Shown: piece by piece, positions 14,172-14,717 of the stretch | Layout of the letters: each line of letters begins with the position of its first letter | Numbering within the stretch: position 1 is the stretch's first letter | DNA from: JAPUDQ01 sp039916485 | GTDB taxonomy: Bacteria > Patescibacteriota > Saccharimonadia > Saccharimonadales > Saccharimonadaceae | Length of the DNA stretch: 14,717 nucleotides | Direction of reading: 5' to 3' | Assembly (NCBI GenBank): GCA_039916485.1 | Contig: JBDSLH010000020.1 | Coordinates: forward strand, 1-14,717 | The notes under the pieces: model-generated | Database searches by the model: none | Seen by the model: only the letters and a program-made list of their open reading frames with translations | Told to the model about the DNA's origin: nothing | Program-made: the position numbers and the translations under genes

Positions 14172-14717
14172 ATGGACACTACTACTATCTCTAGCCCAAA
14201 ACCATGCATAATTGCCTATACCAAAAACAGTGATGACCCGAATGCACTGGTGTTTGCTGATGACGCCAAGCATGACGAGATCTTAACTCTATTTGTCGAT
14301 CCTTATACCGACACGACAAAGGTGCCCTACGATGGGAAATCGCTACTTAATAGCGGTGAATGTTTCGAAGTCAAATTGTCACAAAACAGTATTGAAGCAA
14401 TAGATAGTCAGTTCGTCACACTATGGTCGCAAGTATCTGGGCTCAGTGATTACGACCCAGCGGATCACGACGGCAGTGCTATGAAAGCTATGTATAGCTT
14501 TGACGGCAAAAAACTGATTTTTAAACGAATTTCGAAGAGTCAGCAGCTGCACGACAGCAAGATCATCAGCCTTGACGGCGAACCTACTGTCACACCTCTG
14601 ATCAACGTCATGGCGATCGATGAGAAGGTTGATGCTATATACGACACACAGACTCACAAGTTTTATTTCACCGATTTTCAGGCTGCAAAAGCTGTTTTCG
14701 GCACGTTAGAAGTCTAT
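14172..14717 (+). CDS. DUF4868/KwaB-like protein, 3'-truncated by the window edge
   Basis: The frame is open from the ATG at 14172 to the window end (182 residues seen). It is preceded by GGAG four bases upstream. The N-terminal half is acidic (CIIAYTKNSDDPNALVF, LTLFVDPYTDTT). The C-terminal half resembles DUF4868: MYSFDGKKLIFKRISKS, KIISLDGEPTVTPLINV, MAIDEKVDAIYD, HKFYFTDFQAAKAVFG. DUF4868 is the family of KwaB, the DNA-binding component of the Kiwa anti-phage system, but it also occurs in proteins not tied to Kiwa. The usual membrane partner KwaA is not upstream, where the tail-like gene lies. No signal peptide or membrane helix is visible, so a cytoplasmic location is expected. The match is from pattern memory only, and the missing part may change it. 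An earlier ATG at 14162 is in another frame. Confidence 0.5.
   Translation, partial: MDTTTISSPKPCIIAYTKNSDDPNALVFADDAKHDEILTLFVDPYTDTTKVPYDGKSLLNSGECFEVKLSQNSIEAIDSQFVTLWSQVSGLSDYDPADHDGSAMKAMYSFDGKKLIFKRISKSQQLHDSKIISLDGEPTVTPLINVMAIDEKVDAIYDTQTHKFYFTDFQAAKAVFGTLEVY

Noticed and set aside
1..14717. Use of TGA as a sense codon (recoded CPR lineages)
   Set aside because: TGA ends the DUF3048 gene and the fibre gene exactly where the next gene starts (GTGA and ATGA overlaps), so it is read as stop.
11573..14717. Attachment-site duplicate of the tRNA-Glu 3' end
   Set aside because: I looked for a second copy of the T-arm/acceptor sequence downstream and saw none, so no att pair can be annotated inside the window.
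1..14717. CRISPR array, insertion sequence or long direct repeats
   Set aside because: No regularly spaced repeats, no transposase frame and no terminal inverted repeats were seen.

Overview
The window looks like a chromosomal segment from a small-genome bacterium of the Candidate Phyla Radiation (Patescibacteria), most likely Candidatus Saccharibacteria (TM7) or a close relative. This is inferred from the gene set: an unusual guanylate-kinase-like/HAD/NnrD-like cassette, a membrane-anchored sortase, PEGA, DUF4367-like and DUF3048 envelope proteins, and very compact spacing. Several genes have an extended -10 promoter 6-9 bases before the ATG, so their mRNAs would be leaderless or nearly so. 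TGA is used as a stop (ends of the DUF3048 gene and of the tail-fibre-like gene, both in short coupling overlaps), which argues against the recoded Gracilibacteria/Absconditabacteria lineages. The assignment rests on recognition, not on a database search.

Layout. (1) Bases 1-642 hold the 3' part of an exonuclease III (AP endonuclease) gene. (2) Bases 659-2893 are a tightly packed three-gene cassette: a guanylate-kinase-like P-loop protein, a SerB-type HAD phosphatase, and an NnrD-like protein that has lost the usual catalytic GSGD-type motif. It ends at a hairpin (2905-2933). (3) A tRNA-Leu(CAA) lies on the minus strand (2953-3039). (4) Bases 3101-6864 are an envelope block: a sortase with a long cytoplasmic N-terminus, a convergent PEGA/propeller membrane protein whose stop codon lies one base away, and a divergently transcribed basic His/Lys/Thr-rich single-pass protein with a DUF4367-like extracellular domain. 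(5) gltX (glutamyl-tRNA synthetase) follows with its own leaderless promoter. (6) Bases 8366-11355 are a likely operon: DUF3048 surface protein, sensor histidine kinase without an extracellular loop, and a receiver-only response regulator. (7) tRNA-Glu(CUC) follows, with a strong promoter, a structured leader of about 100 nt and a clear intrinsic terminator.

(8) The last 3 kb is different in character. A strong promoter and a strong Shine-Dalgarno drive two translationally coupled genes that look like phage tail-fibre or minor-tail proteins. The second has an apparent glycoside-hydrolase-like barrel followed by a beta-sandwich region and a C-terminal tip of the kind seen in actinobacteriophage tail proteins. 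No integrase, capsid or lysis gene is visible. If the organism is an episymbiont of Actinobacteria, acquired host-binding or glycan-cutting proteins are an attractive but unproven explanation. (9) The window ends inside a gene whose visible part resembles DUF4868, the family of KwaB from the Kiwa anti-phage system. No KwaA-like membrane partner is seen upstream.

Taken together the window combines DNA repair, metabolite housekeeping, translation (gltX and tRNA-Glu), envelope and signalling genes, and a small accessory module of phage-like and possibly defence-related genes downstream of a tRNA.
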